Origin: Panaeolus papilionaceus
Lineage: Eukaryota > Basidiomycota > Agaricomycetes > Agaricales
Reading direction: 5' to 3'
NCBI GenBank assembly: GCA_015501605.1
Contig: JADNRZ010000009.1
Coordinates: 1,969,650 to 2,033,649 of the forward strand
DNA length: 64,000 nt
Numbering within the stretch: position 1 is the first letter of the stretch; the number at the start of each line of letters is the position of its first letter. The notes beneath the pieces are model-generated. The model did no database searches. It had not been told where the DNA came from and saw only the letters and a list, made by a program, of their open reading frames with translations. Made by a program: the position numbers and the translations under genes. Below are positions 36,308 through 48,475 of the stretch, piece by piece.

Positions 36308-36936
36308 GGCCCTATCTGTATCTTGTGTATTCATATAAATTGCGCTGTCGATGTAATCCAGAATACTGGCCCTGCCAAAACGTGACGATGTCGAGTAGTC
36401 CTCACCGTAAATTTTGGGTCCTTGGGTCGGGTCATAGTTCAATCAGTTTCAACTCTCGAGGCCCCAAGATCGAGAAGAAACTGCGCTAGTGATTAGTCTT
36501 GACCTGCTTCGCCTTCTGCGGACACACTATATAGCACATAGGGTCTGGTAATCACTGCTTTGAACTTGTCCTATCGCTGCGAGTGCTAGATCACCAGATA
36601 GGGGCGTCGGAAAGTCTGTAAATAGAAATTAATTCATTCTCAATCTCACCCACGCCTGCACAGAGTTGACATTGAACTTGTTCTCGTGATGCTGTCGCCT
36701 AACAAGTCGTCTGTAATTCCCATCGCATGCGCTATCGCGTCAGTTAGAAGGTGTCTGACTAAACCGGTAATAGCTGGAGCAGACGTGCCATTCATGCCAG
36801 GCTGAGGGAATTTTAAGCCTCTATATCTAGTTCCTATACCATAAGAGTCTTCAGTCATCTCCCCAACCTCTGCATCCAGCCCCTCCTCACCACCTTCAGC
36901 TTTGTTGCTCTTTTGTTTACAAAGATAAAATTCGGC
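36308..36936. other. Intergenic, nothing recognised
   Basis: This separates the GPI gene from the second CoA-ligase-like gene. A minus-strand open frame (36646-36948) overlaps the start of that gene and has no domain. Confidence 0.5.
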
Positions 36937-39689
36937 ATGGAATTCCAATCCTTGGGTGATCCATTACCCCACATTCCGGACGATGTGACTGTACCCCAGT
37001 TTTTGTTTGACACCCCCCATCAAGTCCGACCAAGGAGAGATGTGAAGATTCCGTGGCTTATCCAGGACGAGACCGGAAAGAAGTTGTACGAGGATGAGGT
37101 GGGTCCTGGCCAACTTTCATCTCTTTAGCTAATTGACGACCTGCTATGCCTTGATTCTTCTAGTTGCGATTTAGAACACATGGTCTTGCAAATGGTTTAG
37201 CGACGAAATACCAGATCAGTATGTGTTATGTCTCGTCGCCTTTGGAATTGCCATATCTCATGTCTTCATTCATTAGAGGAGGACGATGTTGGTGAGTTGT
37301 CTGTTGTCGGTCAATAGATCCACGTTTTACGTTCGTGTTCGACACAGTCCTGCTCTTCAGCCGAAATCACGTTGGTAGGTCGACATTTCGGTCCTAAATC
37401 GGACGTTTTCTCATCACCGACTGTAGACTATCCAGTTGCCATTTGGGCCACTCATAAACTTGGTGCAGTCATATCGTACGTTTCAACTCTTCATTTGATC
37501 TGGCTTGGTTGAGACTGATACTGGACCATCTTAGTGGCGCAAATCCTGACTTCACAAGCTCGGAACTACTCTACCAGCTCCAAGCTACCAGAGCATCAGT
37601 TGTGGTTGTTCACCCTGATGCACTTTCCATCGCCGTTTCAGCTGCGACACAAGCAGGTCTCTCTAAAGATCGTGTTATTGTGTTCGACATCCCTGACCTC
37701 TCAAGGGAGGTATACGACACCCATGAAACAGTGGGTAGCCTCATAGAATTTGGCCTGAGAAATCAGACGATGTACGCGGAACGACGGCTGAGTCCTGGAG
37801 AAGGGAAGACTAAGTTGGCGTTTTTGAGTTTCTCCTCGGGCACGACAGGGAGGCCAAAGGTATTTATTTAGCTTCATTCCGTTGGGCAGATTCTGGATGA
37901 GCTTAAATTTGATGCTTCTGTGTCAATCAGGCGGTGGCTATTCCTCATTTTGCACTTATTGCGAATGTGATCCAGATGGCTGTTCATAACAAGGTGAATC
38001 AAGAATACTGTCCGGTGGAGGACCGTAGGTACCGGCCGGGGGATGTGGCTATTGGAGGTGCGTATTTGAACGATTGGTTTTCTGGTTGGGTACTGACGGC
38101 CAATTTTAGTGCTTCCTCTCTATCGTGAGTACAGCACGAAATCTGGGAGACCAGTAATTGACGGCTGAGGTTGTTCATATTAACAAGATATCTATGGCCT
38201 GGTTATCAATGCGAGTATTTGTCCTACAGAATTCTCTCATATTACTCATGTGTCGCGCAGCTTCACTATATCTTGTTCTGTGGGGTCTGTATTTTTAGTG
38301 GGGGGTCGCCTAATCAAATCTGATGGGATGCAATGTAGATGTCATTGGTGGTCATTCCTAAATTCAACTTCGTCGAAATGCTGAAGAGCATTGTTCATCA
38401 TCGCATATCCCATCTCTTGTGCGTATCTTTCTTTGGGTTTCAATGCTATGAAGTTTACATGATTGTCACCATCAGCCTCGTTCCACCTCAAATCGTTCTC
38501 ATATGCAAGGTTTGTACTCAAATGACCTCCGACATCCATATCATCCCTCACATCTCTATGATAGCATGCGGCTGTCAAGGACTACGACCTCCGGAAACAT
38601 GTACGAATGATCATGTGCGGAGCTGCGCCACTCTCCCATGAGCTGAATCAACAACTGTTCGAGATGTTCCCTACGGCGCACATTGGTCAGGCATATGGTA
38701 AGTCGCATGCATATTTTCCCGAGCTGGTTCCTGAATTGGAGACCTCGTTAGGCATGACCGAAACATGCACTGCTACAACGATGTGGTCAATTGATGCGAA
38801 ACGAGGAGTCTCGGGAGGAAGTGGCATATTACTCCCTGGATGTGTTGCCCGTGTCGTCAAGACGGATGGCTCTCTGGCTGGGTATGAGGAGGCTGGAGAA
38901 CTTGTGATCAAGACTCCGTCTGTTGCACTTGGATATGCGAACAATGCTCAAGCGTAGGATTTCCTTCTTTTCAATGTTGGTCATTGCTAACCAATCCGAT
39001 AGGACGCAGGAAACGTTCATTGACGGGTTAGAAATTATGTTGATTTCTGTCATACGAAATAACTGACTCCTTTAAAAGATGGGTCCGGACGGGAGACGAG
39101 ATCATGGTTAGAAAGGATGGTGAAATTATTGTCCTAGACCGCCTTAAGGTTTGTAGCACAGGGTACAACGTATTTGAGTCAATTGGTCTAATAAATTTAT
39201 CAGGAAATTATGAAGGTTAAAGGATTCCAAGTAGCTCCGGCTGAGCTCGAGGGATGTCTACTAGACCATCCGGACGTGTCGAACGCATGTGTGGTCGGAG
39301 TTCCAGATGAATACAGTGCGTTCTCCTCCAGTGTGACTGCATCGCTCGTCTCATCCAGTTCAAGGTGGTGAAGTTCCTCTTGCATTTGTGGTTTTAACAC
39401 AAAATACTGCCAACAAGGTAAAGAAAAACCCTGATGCAGCTGCGTCAGTGAAGAAATCCATCACAAAGGTGCGTATGAAGTGTTATTCGCAGCTTTTTGA
39501 TTGGACTGACCATTGACTTCAATAATCATAAAGCATGTGGCCGATAACAAGATTCATTATAAACACCTCGCAGGTGGGGTAGAGTTTGTACCTGTCATCC
39601 CGACATCGCCGAGTGGCAAGCTACTGCGACGAGTTTTGCGTGATGAGGCGAAGAAATTGAGGGCTGTTCAGCCTCGTGCAAAGCTTTGA
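36937..39689 (+). CDS. 4-coumarate:CoA-ligase-like enzyme, copy B, with PTS1 (AKL)
   Basis: Second copy of the adenylate-forming enzyme, many short introns. Motifs: [25 protein letters not shown] (near 37845), [111 protein letters not shown] and the catalytic Lys in SPSGKLLRR. It ends RAKL and stop; AKL is a canonical PTS1, so the enzyme should work in peroxisomes, activating a carboxylate for beta-oxidation-like or phenylpropanoid-type chemistry. One intron (38211-38260) starts with GC instead of GT. No disabling change was found. Confidence 0.87.
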
Positions 39690-40002
39690 TCGTTTGATTA
39701 GTAGAGGACGTATTTTGTACAGCTAGGTAAGTTATGTCTTTACATCATTTATTTAATGACCCTTGATTTTTAACTTATGGGTGCTATCACAGAATTACAC
39801 AGAACGGATATTGTAGACCGATACTTAGGGGCTAACGCGTTAACGCGACGCGTTATTTGCAAATAAATGACATAAGCATTAAACGATCACCACACGTGAT
39901 GCGCGTGACGCGCTTGAGCCTACCCTAATCTGTGTTATAACCCATTGTTTGATTGATATTATATTTTGGCGTTGTCACTCTACCATCTCTCCAGCGACAC
40001 TC
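39690..40002. other. Intergenic with cell-cycle-type promoter motifs
   Basis: A GC-rich patch at 39831-39915 carries several ACGCG-type motifs (see the separate entry). The remainder is unremarkable. Confidence 0.5.
39835..39853 (+). promoter_or_regulatory. Two MluI cell-cycle boxes (ACGCGT)
   Basis: ACGCGT occurs at 39835-39840 and 39848-39853, 13 bases apart, with related GACGCG nearby at about 39907. In yeasts such boxes bind MBF and drive G1/S transcription. They sit about 150-170 bases before the ATG at 40003, so G1/S regulation of that gene is inferred. Confidence 0.5.
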
Positions 40003-41190
40003 ATGCCATCTACTCGCCACTACTCTGCCTCTCCCTCGAAATTGCCATGTTCGAGTGACACAGAGCAGTATTACACACCGCCTAGGAAGCGTTTCCGCGA
40101 TTTTGACGACGATGACCTACCGTCTCCATCGTCGAGTCAGTCCTCATTTAGATCTTCTCCAAGAAAGCGACGTATGTGTATTGTAACTATAATTCAAATA
40201 TCAGAAATACTCAAATATTTGGGTTTTAGAACGCAGAGATACCCCCAAACGCGAGCCCAAGGACGTCAACTTGGAGGAGATTCTTAGGAAGTGTGCCAAG
40301 GAGCCGACCTCCCCCCTTGTATTGCAGAGAATAAAGGAGCTTCCAAGAGGTATGGTTTTCTCTTTTCGCCCTTTTCATCACCTAATGTCATCTGCAGATG
40401 AACACACGCCTCAGGTGCTCGTGGAGAAGCTGGTCGCGTCGGCAATGGCGGCAGTGAAGGGAAGGTGGAATCCTGCTAAAGGGAAGATGCTTGAGACGGA
40501 ATTGTACCTTGGCTGGTTAAAGGAGCTAGGATATGTGGGGTATGCCATTGAGGTGCGCAATTATCTCAGCGTTTCTATTTATATCACCCATTAAGTTAAC
40601 CTTGATTACAGTCTGCTCTCGCTGCCAAAGTCCCTGGCACACGCAAACGCCTCACTGGCTTTGGACGTGCCTCCTTCACCATACTTTATCATATGATGGA
40701 GGAACTCATCTCTCAAGTCAACTTGTACCATGATCGATGGTCGCTACCCCCTCAGAGGCGGATCCCCTGACCATGACTCTTGCTGAAGAGACAAAAGATT
40801 CATCAGCGGATGCTCGGTCCGAGGAGGCGTCACGATCTGCAGAGAAAGCTCTGAGATCGTTTGACACAGTGATGGCCGACGCAGCTAGAAGATATAAGGC
40901 AGAATGTGGGCGCAATAATCCAGGACTTGCGACCAGGATATCCAATATGGAGTCCGCTCTTGCAAAGAGCTGTTGTTTACTCTCTGAGCAGACGGGTTAT
41001 GGCTCTGAAGAGAGCGATCTTGGTGATACCATTTTGGAGGAAACCAGGGGAGTTATGAAGGAGTGGAAAGCTGAGGTTAGTCCCTGATATTCTCAAGATG
41101 CCTCAACAAATGCTTATATGATTTGTGGTTATCTAGTACGAAGACTGCGAGGACCAGCTCATTGATTCTGACGATGAGCCATTGGCTTGA
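40003..41190 (+). CDS. Conserved-looking hypothetical protein, nuclear type
   Basis: Exons: 40003-40171, 40231-40351, 40399-40554 and about 40613-41075, with a last exon 41138-41190. The N-terminus is Ser/Pro- and Arg-rich (TPPRKRFRDFDDDDLPSPSS), suggesting a nuclear localisation signal. A helical middle follows (NLEEILRKCAKEPTSPLV and LVEKLVASAMAAVKGRWN), then an acidic helical part (EETKDSSADARSEEASRSAE) and a C-terminus EYEDCEDQLIDSDDEPLA. The frame with SQVNLYHDRWSLPPQ stops at about 40767, while the next frame opens at 40737. A one-base shift or an unseen splice joins them. No known family was recognised. Upstream MluI boxes hint at cell-cycle-linked expression. Confidence 0.55.
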
Positions 41191-41660
41191 GTGCAGTGAA
41201 ATCTAATTCCCACGCCTCTTCCCCACATCGCCCTTTCATCCCACCGCCCTTTTATTCAACTACATTGCATTGCTTTATCCTTTTTTTAACCCAATTACCC
41301 TTTCACAACCTCCCTTTCGGAAAACCTGACATTATTCGTTACTTTATTTCATCTTGAACGGAGACCCATAGCTCCCACAATTTCTTGTATCACTATTCTT
41401 TGCACGAATACCCCTTCACATATCCGCATCGCATAATATTCAAAAGCAACAATCGCAATGTACATTATTATTATACGCATAGACACCAATCCTAATTCAA
41501 TATAAAACTCCATTAAAGGATGCAAAACGCCGTGTATAACTTGAAACGAATACAAACGAAGAGTAAAAAACGGGGTGGGTGAAACTAAAAACGAATTTTC
41601 TAAATATGGAAAGACTGGATATTACATTTTCTCCATTTTTTACCTTTCATCCTCTCACCA
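41191..41660. other. Convergent intergenic spacer
   Basis: Pyrimidine-rich then AT-rich. No gene supported. Confidence 0.5.
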
Positions 41661-44600
41661 TCACCTCCTCCCTCGACCAGCATACGCCCAGCCAGAATTA
41701 GACCTGCTTCGACGATGCTTCATTATTCTCCGCACGACCGCTTCTTGGATATCGCTTTCTGCTCCGGCGTCGACCTCGTTATCGGTATGATAGTACGACG
41801 GTGACCTCTTCTTCTTTTGCGGTTTCCCGAGTGAACGAGGTGAAGACTCTCCTCGCTTTGCCAGCTCTGATGCCTGAGATACACTCTGAGACCCACTAAA
41901 ACTATCTGTAGCGCCAGAAGCTTTAGCCAGATTCTGCATCGGAAGAGTTGCAAGCTTGAAAGAAACCCTGGGCGCCTTTGTGTTATCGTCTGGCCCCTGA
42001 GATGGCTCGCTACGAGTGCGCGCATGTCTGCTATCGAAAGTGGAAGTGGAGGATGCGGATGTGTTAGACAAAGATCTCAGAAGACCTGGGCTGGGTGTGG
42101 GGCTCGCGCGAGAGCTTTCGGTTGTTGCGCTGCTCCCTACAGCTGTGGCCGAACCTGTCGCTGCACTGGTGGTAACACTGGCTGGAGAACCCTCGATTCT
42201 CGACAATCGCGATGGTTTGTATGCGTATCCAGCTGCGGGACCGTACGTGTACGGATGAGGCTGAACGTATCCGTTGCTATGGTTTAAGGGACTGTCGTAG
42301 CCTTGTATGCTCCTCCTGGCGTGCTCTGTGCTGATTGTGCCATCTGATCTGGAATGAGGTGGTGTCTGTGGGGGCTGGTATGGACGCCTGGTTGGAGTCT
42401 GATTATACCCATTCCGAGCTGGGGACTGTGCATCTTGTGGTTGGTCATGCCCGTAACCGTGGCCCTGAGCGTACGATGCGTACGACGTTGTGCTGACACC
42501 TGCATCCCCGAATCTGTCTGAGGCGCTGGTGGCGCCTGGAACACGCGCTAGAGCAAGACGCTCCGCCGATCTGTCGTATTCGCCCGATTCGTTGGGTAGA
42601 AGGCTCGATCTCGACTTTTCTTGTTTGGGAAGAGAAGTCGAACTGGATGCTCCTGGGATAGTGGATGCAAGGTTTGTGAGGGAAGCTAGCCCTGTTAGCA
42701 ACCTAGATGGGCGCTTTGTGGTGCGGTTGTTGTTGCTAGAAGTGCCTGTGGATGATGAGATGTTGTTGGTTGATTGAGACCCCACTGACGTGTTGGCGCT
42801 TGAAGCGGAGGTGTTCAAAGCATCCGCATCTCTTCCATCCCGACTTGAGATAGCGTCCTGCCTCGTGGAGAGTGTGCTTAGTGGGATAGATATCGGCACT
42901 ATTGGATTGATGAAGGAACTATTTGCCATAGAGTTATTTGGTGTTGGGTTGGAGGAAGAATAAGCCGAGCTGCGAGACGCGTCGGCCTTCAAATCTGCTC
43001 GCTTCGTGTCGTGCAAGAGGCTTTCATCTTGACCTGCCGCCTCACCCTCGTTAAGAACGCCTCCTCCGGCGCACTTGAGAACATATGCTACCTCAGAGCA
43101 TGCGAGATAAACTGACTCGGAGAGTGTAGGGCTGTCTGCTGTTGGAGGACGAGGAGGGCGGGGTGGACGGGATGGTGATGAGCTGGCTGGCTGGTCCTTG
43201 TTATCCGGATAACCTGACTTATCCCCGCCACGCAAAGTAATGGCTAACGAATCTTGATCTAGGTTGGGGAGGTCCCATTGAACATCGACAGCCAGTGGTG
43301 GGAGTGACAAGACCCTTGCAGAAGCACAACGAGCGAGTTGAGGTGGACCTCCACTAAAGGAACCCTGGTTCCCAGAGGTCTCTGATTTATCCACTCCGGA
43401 GATCCATCCAGGCTCTTCGTCGCTGTCTTCGTCCCCGCTGCTGTACAAATCAATCACGCTGAGCGAGCTCTCTGAGTATTGCGAAGAACAGACCGAGAAT
43501 TTGCTCTTCGCGGCATCGTCTTGGCTACCTGCATCTGGGAAATTGTCTTCTTGTGAGTACGAGCTCAAGCCAAAGCAACTGTTGAGAAACGAACCGTCGC
43601 GTTTAGCCTTCTCCTTTCTTTCACCTTTCGCGTTATGCTTCATGGTTGAAAGTAGCTGAAGTGCGATCTCCTGAGGTGTCTCTGTCTTCTCCTTGCTGTT
43701 TGGCTCGTTCCACTGTTGACTTGACTGAACGACGTCATTCTCTCTATGCTCTTCCGACACCCTAAACTCGTGATCGAAACCCCCTGAACCACGGACGAAC
43801 TCTCTGGCACGGTCCCTTCGCTCAAGATGTGCTTGGGCGTGTGCCTGAATGACAGGTACTGGGCCCAAAAGCAAAGCAGGCGTGAGATTTGTCCATCCCT
43901 CAAGTTCAGCAGCGTTTCCTCGACTATCACGCGAAGCTCTACATGTGGGACGACTTTTGTCTCCCAGAATGTAAGACGACATTGGAGGGCTCTTGTGAAG
44001 AGGCGATGACTCCCGGGAGTTGTGTCGAGATCTGAAGGCGAAGAGCGAGGACACGAAACCCCCGAATTTGCTGTTGTTTGATCCCGGGCGGGTGTATTGG
44101 TTGTTGCCTAGCTTGCTGTGGGGGCTAGCAAATCCACCGCCTACGGCGAGCCCGTTCGCCATTGCGTGAGCCAGAGAGTTTGACGCTCTCTTCGATTTAT
44201 CACCAGGTATGTAGATGAGCCCGCCGGCGATACCTTTTCCTCCCTTCTTGGAATTCCTCCGTTTGCGTGCGTGTCGACAGAATCCGCACAGGCCTGCACC
44301 TCCGAAGAGAACTAAGATGCAGATGGTGAAGAATAGGATGCCACCGACGACGCAGCCGAGGATGACGAGCTTGGAGACGGGGATGGATGGGCCGGAGTTG
44401 GATTCGTTTATCTCGGTGGGACTAGGTTCATGTGTCGAGGAAGATAAGGGGGGTGTTGTAGCGCTATGTGAAGCTGGTGATAGGAGAGAGGACGCAGCGG
44501 AAGGATTGATTGATACGAGGCCGATGCCAGGGTTTAGGGTGTATATTTTGGCTATTGACACGGACGGTGATGCAAGGGGGGAAGTGGAAGGGGTAGAAAA

Positions 44601-45404
44601 TTCAGGCGGAGCGACACTGAATGTTGGAGAGGGGAGTGGTGCTAGCATCGGAAAAAAATCAGAAGGGGTAGGAGGTGATTGGGTTTCAAGAGAACCCAAA
44701 GGTGGCATGGGAGTTATGCTCTGGCTGGCCGGTAGACCTGTTAATCGAGGATCTGAAATGATATGATCGTGAGTCGACGAAGCCCGTTAGTCAGCCCTGG
44801 AATACAACATGCCTTGTCTCGTCATAGCCTGGAAAACCTCTGCGAGTGGAGCCAGTCCAGTTCTCTTGGAATCCGATCCTCCTGCCCCTGGACCTACTGC
44901 ATTCTGCGCGGCCAATCGAGTGTTTACGATGGCGTCGTAGAGGCCATACAGCGTAATAGGTGCCTGCCTACTTGTGGGTGTGGTCTGGCGAGCCTCGAGC
45001 CAGACTTGCGATAGCGTCGTCAGTGGTCGCTGCTCGTTGGGAGAGTACGACTCGGCGATTTCTGACTTGGTGGACAAATCAGCAGGAATCCCTGGCTTGG
45101 TTTTGGTAGGCTCGATCGCTGAATTATGTGATGAATTTGGCAGGCCTCGATTGTCTGTTTGGTGGGACGCTTGCGAGCTCAGCGGGATAGGATTCGATAT
45201 TGGGCTGGTATAGGCATTTGGACTTGCAGCTTGGGTCGAATATGAAAGACCGCTGAAAGGGTGCGTGAGAGCATGGGTGGGAGAGGGAGTCGTGGTTGGA
45301 GTCAAAGTGTAAGCCGCTTCGTGTGGCGAAACGGGGCTCGCTGATATTGGATAGCCGCCGAGCAGCGCAAGAAGGGCTATAGAGACGAAAATAGTGATTG
45401 GCAT
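41661..45404 (-). CDS. Single-pass membrane protein with Ser/Pro-rich ectodomain and long cytoplasmic tail
   Basis: Exon 1 starts at 45404 with a signal peptide (MPITIFVSIALLALLGGYPI) and a Ser/Thr/Pro-rich region of about 200 residues. A second large open frame (41661 to about 44750) continues the Ser/Pro-rich part, crosses one transmembrane helix (about 44289-44372, LVILGCVVGGILFFTICILV) with a Cys-rich juxtamembrane end, and runs on for over 850 mostly polar residues. The exact splice between the two (44700-44850) could not be fixed. Tail features are Ser/Asn runs, a PRPPRPP motif, and a basic C-terminus (MKHRRSRSNSGWAYAGRGRR). The layout recalls fungal wall-stress sensors and Axl2-like proteins, but no sequence family was recognised. 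Confidence 0.65.
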
Positions 45405-46038
45405 CCTTCGATCTGTTGGTGTTGAGAACTAAAAAAAATACTCGATCAAGGTTTGAGCGTAACATGCGTACCATAGAATGGATGGGTTGAAAGAACGAAT
45501 GGCTTGATAAAGAGAAAGAACAAATAATTAAAGAGAGGAAGTGCCGAGTGGGCTTGATGAATAGTTGACGAAGGACGTGTGGCCTCGATCGGGGAAAGGA
45601 TACGAACGAAGTCAATGCTGTCAATGGCCAAGTTAAGGAACAAACTAATTTATGCAAGAGTTCTCTCGAACCCCTTTACATTTCGCCGTGGTCGTTGGGT
45701 TAAATGGTTGCAAGTTTTGTGGCTGACCCGATTTTGTGAAGATGGTCAACGTTGAAGTTTGGGCTGGGTGGGCTGACATGAAGGTCATGAATACGTCCTA
45801 TTTATGAACCCGCCTGCATGGACTCGGATGTGTGTATAGACTAAAATATTTAATTATTTGACAAGAAATTAGTAAGGGATAGTAGGTAGTTGGAATGTAG
45901 GGTATTCTACTCTAATACTGGGTATAGGATGGGGTCGAAATGAAATAAACTTGCAATAATGCGTACGATAAAGGAATGGACGTGAGACGTATGAATAGAA
46001 TAAATAGGAACATACCCAAATGAAGATAAATAAAAGAA
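45405..46038. other. Intergenic
   Basis: Promoter side of the membrane-protein gene and 3' side of the F-box gene. No gene supported. Confidence 0.5.
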
Positions 46039-47865
46039 TTAGACCTCAAACCTGTCCATAAAGCGCCTCTCATATGGCTCGAAAGTTTCGTCGCATGACT
46101 CCTCCACCTTGACCTGTATTCCTGCGCGTTCTGTGTTGTACTTCTTCTGCAATCCGTTAAAGAAACGGATTATTTTACGCGTCGTTTTCGTCAGATTTGG
46201 ACGCGGGGGCGTGTTCAGGCAGATGGTCATTGACTGGAGATTGGGAGGAGGGGATGGGTCCTGCGAAGAACTGTGCCACTCCGACCAAATGGGCTCTGTC
46301 GGCGTTCCGAGCGACTTTCGAACATTCATGAAAAGGGGTGTGAGCTGGTTTGGTAAATTGTCGTTCCAGTGCATAGGTTGGGGGGAGAAGTCAAGGGTCA
46401 AGTGTTCGAGAAGGGGGAGGGGTCGAGTTCGGCTTCCTGAAGTCCAACCGCAGAGGAAGGGGAGTGTTTGGCAGACATTTCGGAACGAAAGTGAGATTCG
46501 GAGGGTGGTTATGGTTGAACCGAAGGTGAGGAATAAAGGGAATATACACTCTATTGAGTTTTCGATGTCCGAGGTTCGATGTATGCTGAGGGATTTCAAA
46601 GAGGGGAATGTCGAAGATAATTGTCTTTCGAGGTGATGTGGGAGGGTTAAGTATAGCTTGGAATGAATAAAAGTCAGTTCCAATGTGTGAACATTGGGCA
46701 GGGAAAGGCCACAGAAGGGCGCAAGAATGCTGTGATTATATACAGTAAAGCGTATCAGGAGCTCTTTTAAGCGATTATGTACAATCGCAGAAGGTGGTGC
46801 CAAGTCGTACTGAGCGGGTTCATGATGGATATGAACGAAAGCCGCTTCCAGGTTAGGGCAGGTCTGAAGTAGAGCGCGCCAGTTTAGAGCTGAAAAGCTG
46901 GTGCCCATGTACAGCGTCTTAAGGCGAGACCAGGATTGAAGAGATGCTGCAGGCAGACGCGAGATCGTCCCCAATTCGGAGATACGACATCCAAGCCAAA
47001 TGTGCTCTAGTCGTGGAAGAAGGTCAAGGAGCTTCGTTACGGTTTTACTTTCGAGACCTTCACCATAAACTCTATCTTCTTCCAAAAACAAAACGGACTT
47101 CACAGATGGGGTTGGGTGATTTGGAAGGGCGTCAACGCCAACTTGCCATTGCTGAGCTACAATGGCTGGGTCGACGCCTGTGAGACAGACTCTCGTCATT
47201 CGCTCTCGGTTTTTCCAGATGGACAATAGCCACTGAAGGAAGGAGACCTGATTCCAATCATATGTTTCATCTGTAAAGACGCGCTTGTCAAGCCGTAAAG
47301 AAAGGGGAAGTGAACGAGAGAGTTGGCTGAACAGCTCCAACCGGTGCATAATGTAGTCTGCTCCTGTGCCCCAATCCTCAAACGTGAAGTGAAGGTCTTG
47401 CCAGAGTCGCGAAGTACTGAAAACTGCCTGTCGCCACACCCTTGAAGTTTGTGCTAGGATCGAAGGGAGATGCGTCTTGGGACTGGAGCTGGCGTCGGAG
47501 GGATGCACAGTGGGGCTTTGCTCGATAATTTCATGGATGACATCCAATGGCAGACGCCTAAACGGTGACAGTATGACGTCGCACGCAAATACCTGTTTTT
47601 CGAGGCCAGTTTGGACCGACTTGAGTCTGTCTAGCTCCTCTTGTAGTCGCTTTATCTGCTCTTTATTTTGCTGGAGGAGGTCAAGTTGAATTGATTCTCT
47701 AAACCTTTTGACGCGAGAAACCTCGACAGGAGATGGAGGGTGGTTGTGGTTGAGAAGATGGGCAAATGAAGATGGAAATGATAGAGGAGCCTTCATAGAC
47801 CGGGTAGACAATTTTAGGATATTGTTTGCAATAAGATTTTTGAGGTGCCACGTACCCTGCTCCAT
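46039..47865 (-). CDS. F-box/LRR protein with coiled coil
   Basis: One exon, 608 residues from an ATG at 47865; the ATG that gives MKAPLSFPSS would be an alternative start. A coiled coil (KEQIKRLQEELDRLKSVQTG) precedes the F-box SPFRRLPLDVIHEIIEQSP and HLPSILAQTSRVWRQAVFS, the same order as in the gene at 22207. Leucine-rich strands fill the rest (LPRLEHIWLGCRI, CPNLEAAFVHIHH, LPNVHTLELTFI). It belongs to the same family as the 16-24 kb cluster but is more diverged and lacks the WPEDLRS leader exon. Predicted SCF substrate receptor. Confidence 0.8.
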   Translation of the reverse strand: MEQGTWHLKNLIANNILKLSTRSMKAPLSFPSSFAHLLNHNHPPSPVEVSRVKRFRESIQLDLLQQNKEQIKRLQEELDRLKSVQTGLEKQVFACDVILSPFRRLPLDVIHEIIEQSPTVHPSDASSSPKTHLPSILAQTSRVWRQAVFSTSRLWQDLHFTFEDWGTGADYIMHRLELFSQLSRSLPLSLRLDKRVFTDETYDWNQVSFLQWLLSIWKNRERMTRVCLTGVDPAIVAQQWQVGVDALPNHPTPSVKSVLFLEEDRVYGEGLESKTVTKLLDLLPRLEHIWLGCRISELGTISRLPAASLQSWSRLKTLYMGTSFSALNWRALLQTCPNLEAAFVHIHHEPAQYDLAPPSAIVHNRLKELLIRFTVYNHSILAPFCGLSLPNVHTLELTFIHSKLYLTLPHHLERQLSSTFPSLKSLSIHRTSDIENSIECIFPLFLTFGSTITTLRISLSFRNVCQTLPFLCGWTSGSRTRPLPLLEHLTLDFSPQPMHWNDNLPNQLTPLFMNVRKSLGTPTEPIWSEWHSSSQDPSPPPNLQSMTICLNTPPRPNLTKTTRKIIRFFNGLQKKYNTERAGIQVKVEESCDETFEPYERRFMDRFEV

Positions 47866-48475
47866 TCGTTATGAGGCCATGGTATCCTTCGGTTGGTGCA
47901 GCATTGCGCCAGAAACTCCTCCATATTTGTACCAGTAGATTTGCCTGGGAGAGCGAAGACTTGAATGTTGCTGAACAGAGATGCTCAAAGCACGCCGTTG
48001 TACAGCGGCAGTAACGTGTGAGGGTGTATTGAAACCACAAAATTTACCCCTGAAGTGCAAGCGAACTACTAGTACATGCAGGGAAGGGTTGATTAATAAT
48101 ATTGTCCCACCTCATTTGGTAAGCTGCCGTAACTCGAAGCGTCGATACTCTCAATACTCAAGTAATAAAGTCATGACGCACTATCAAGGCATTAAAGCGC
48201 TTGATTACGATGCAGATTTCAAGGGGCACGAACTTGAAGGTGTTTGTGCTTGGCCTCAAAAAATTTCAGGTAATTGGGGCTGGGTCATTTCACAGACTCG
48301 GACCTGGACCATTTGCCGCTAACAATAAACATTTTTCATTGATCAGCGCCGGGGTTTACATTTTTTTTTCCACTCCGCTTGCCAGTTGAGGGAGGTAGGT
48401 ATGAATGTGGGAGAGGCAGAAGGGGTGACCAAAGAGTCAACCCCTTCGCCGGGGCGAGAGCCGACGGACGAGGAC
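47866..48475. other. Intergenic
   Basis: No gene supported. The right edge touches the fold-back element. Confidence 0.45.
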
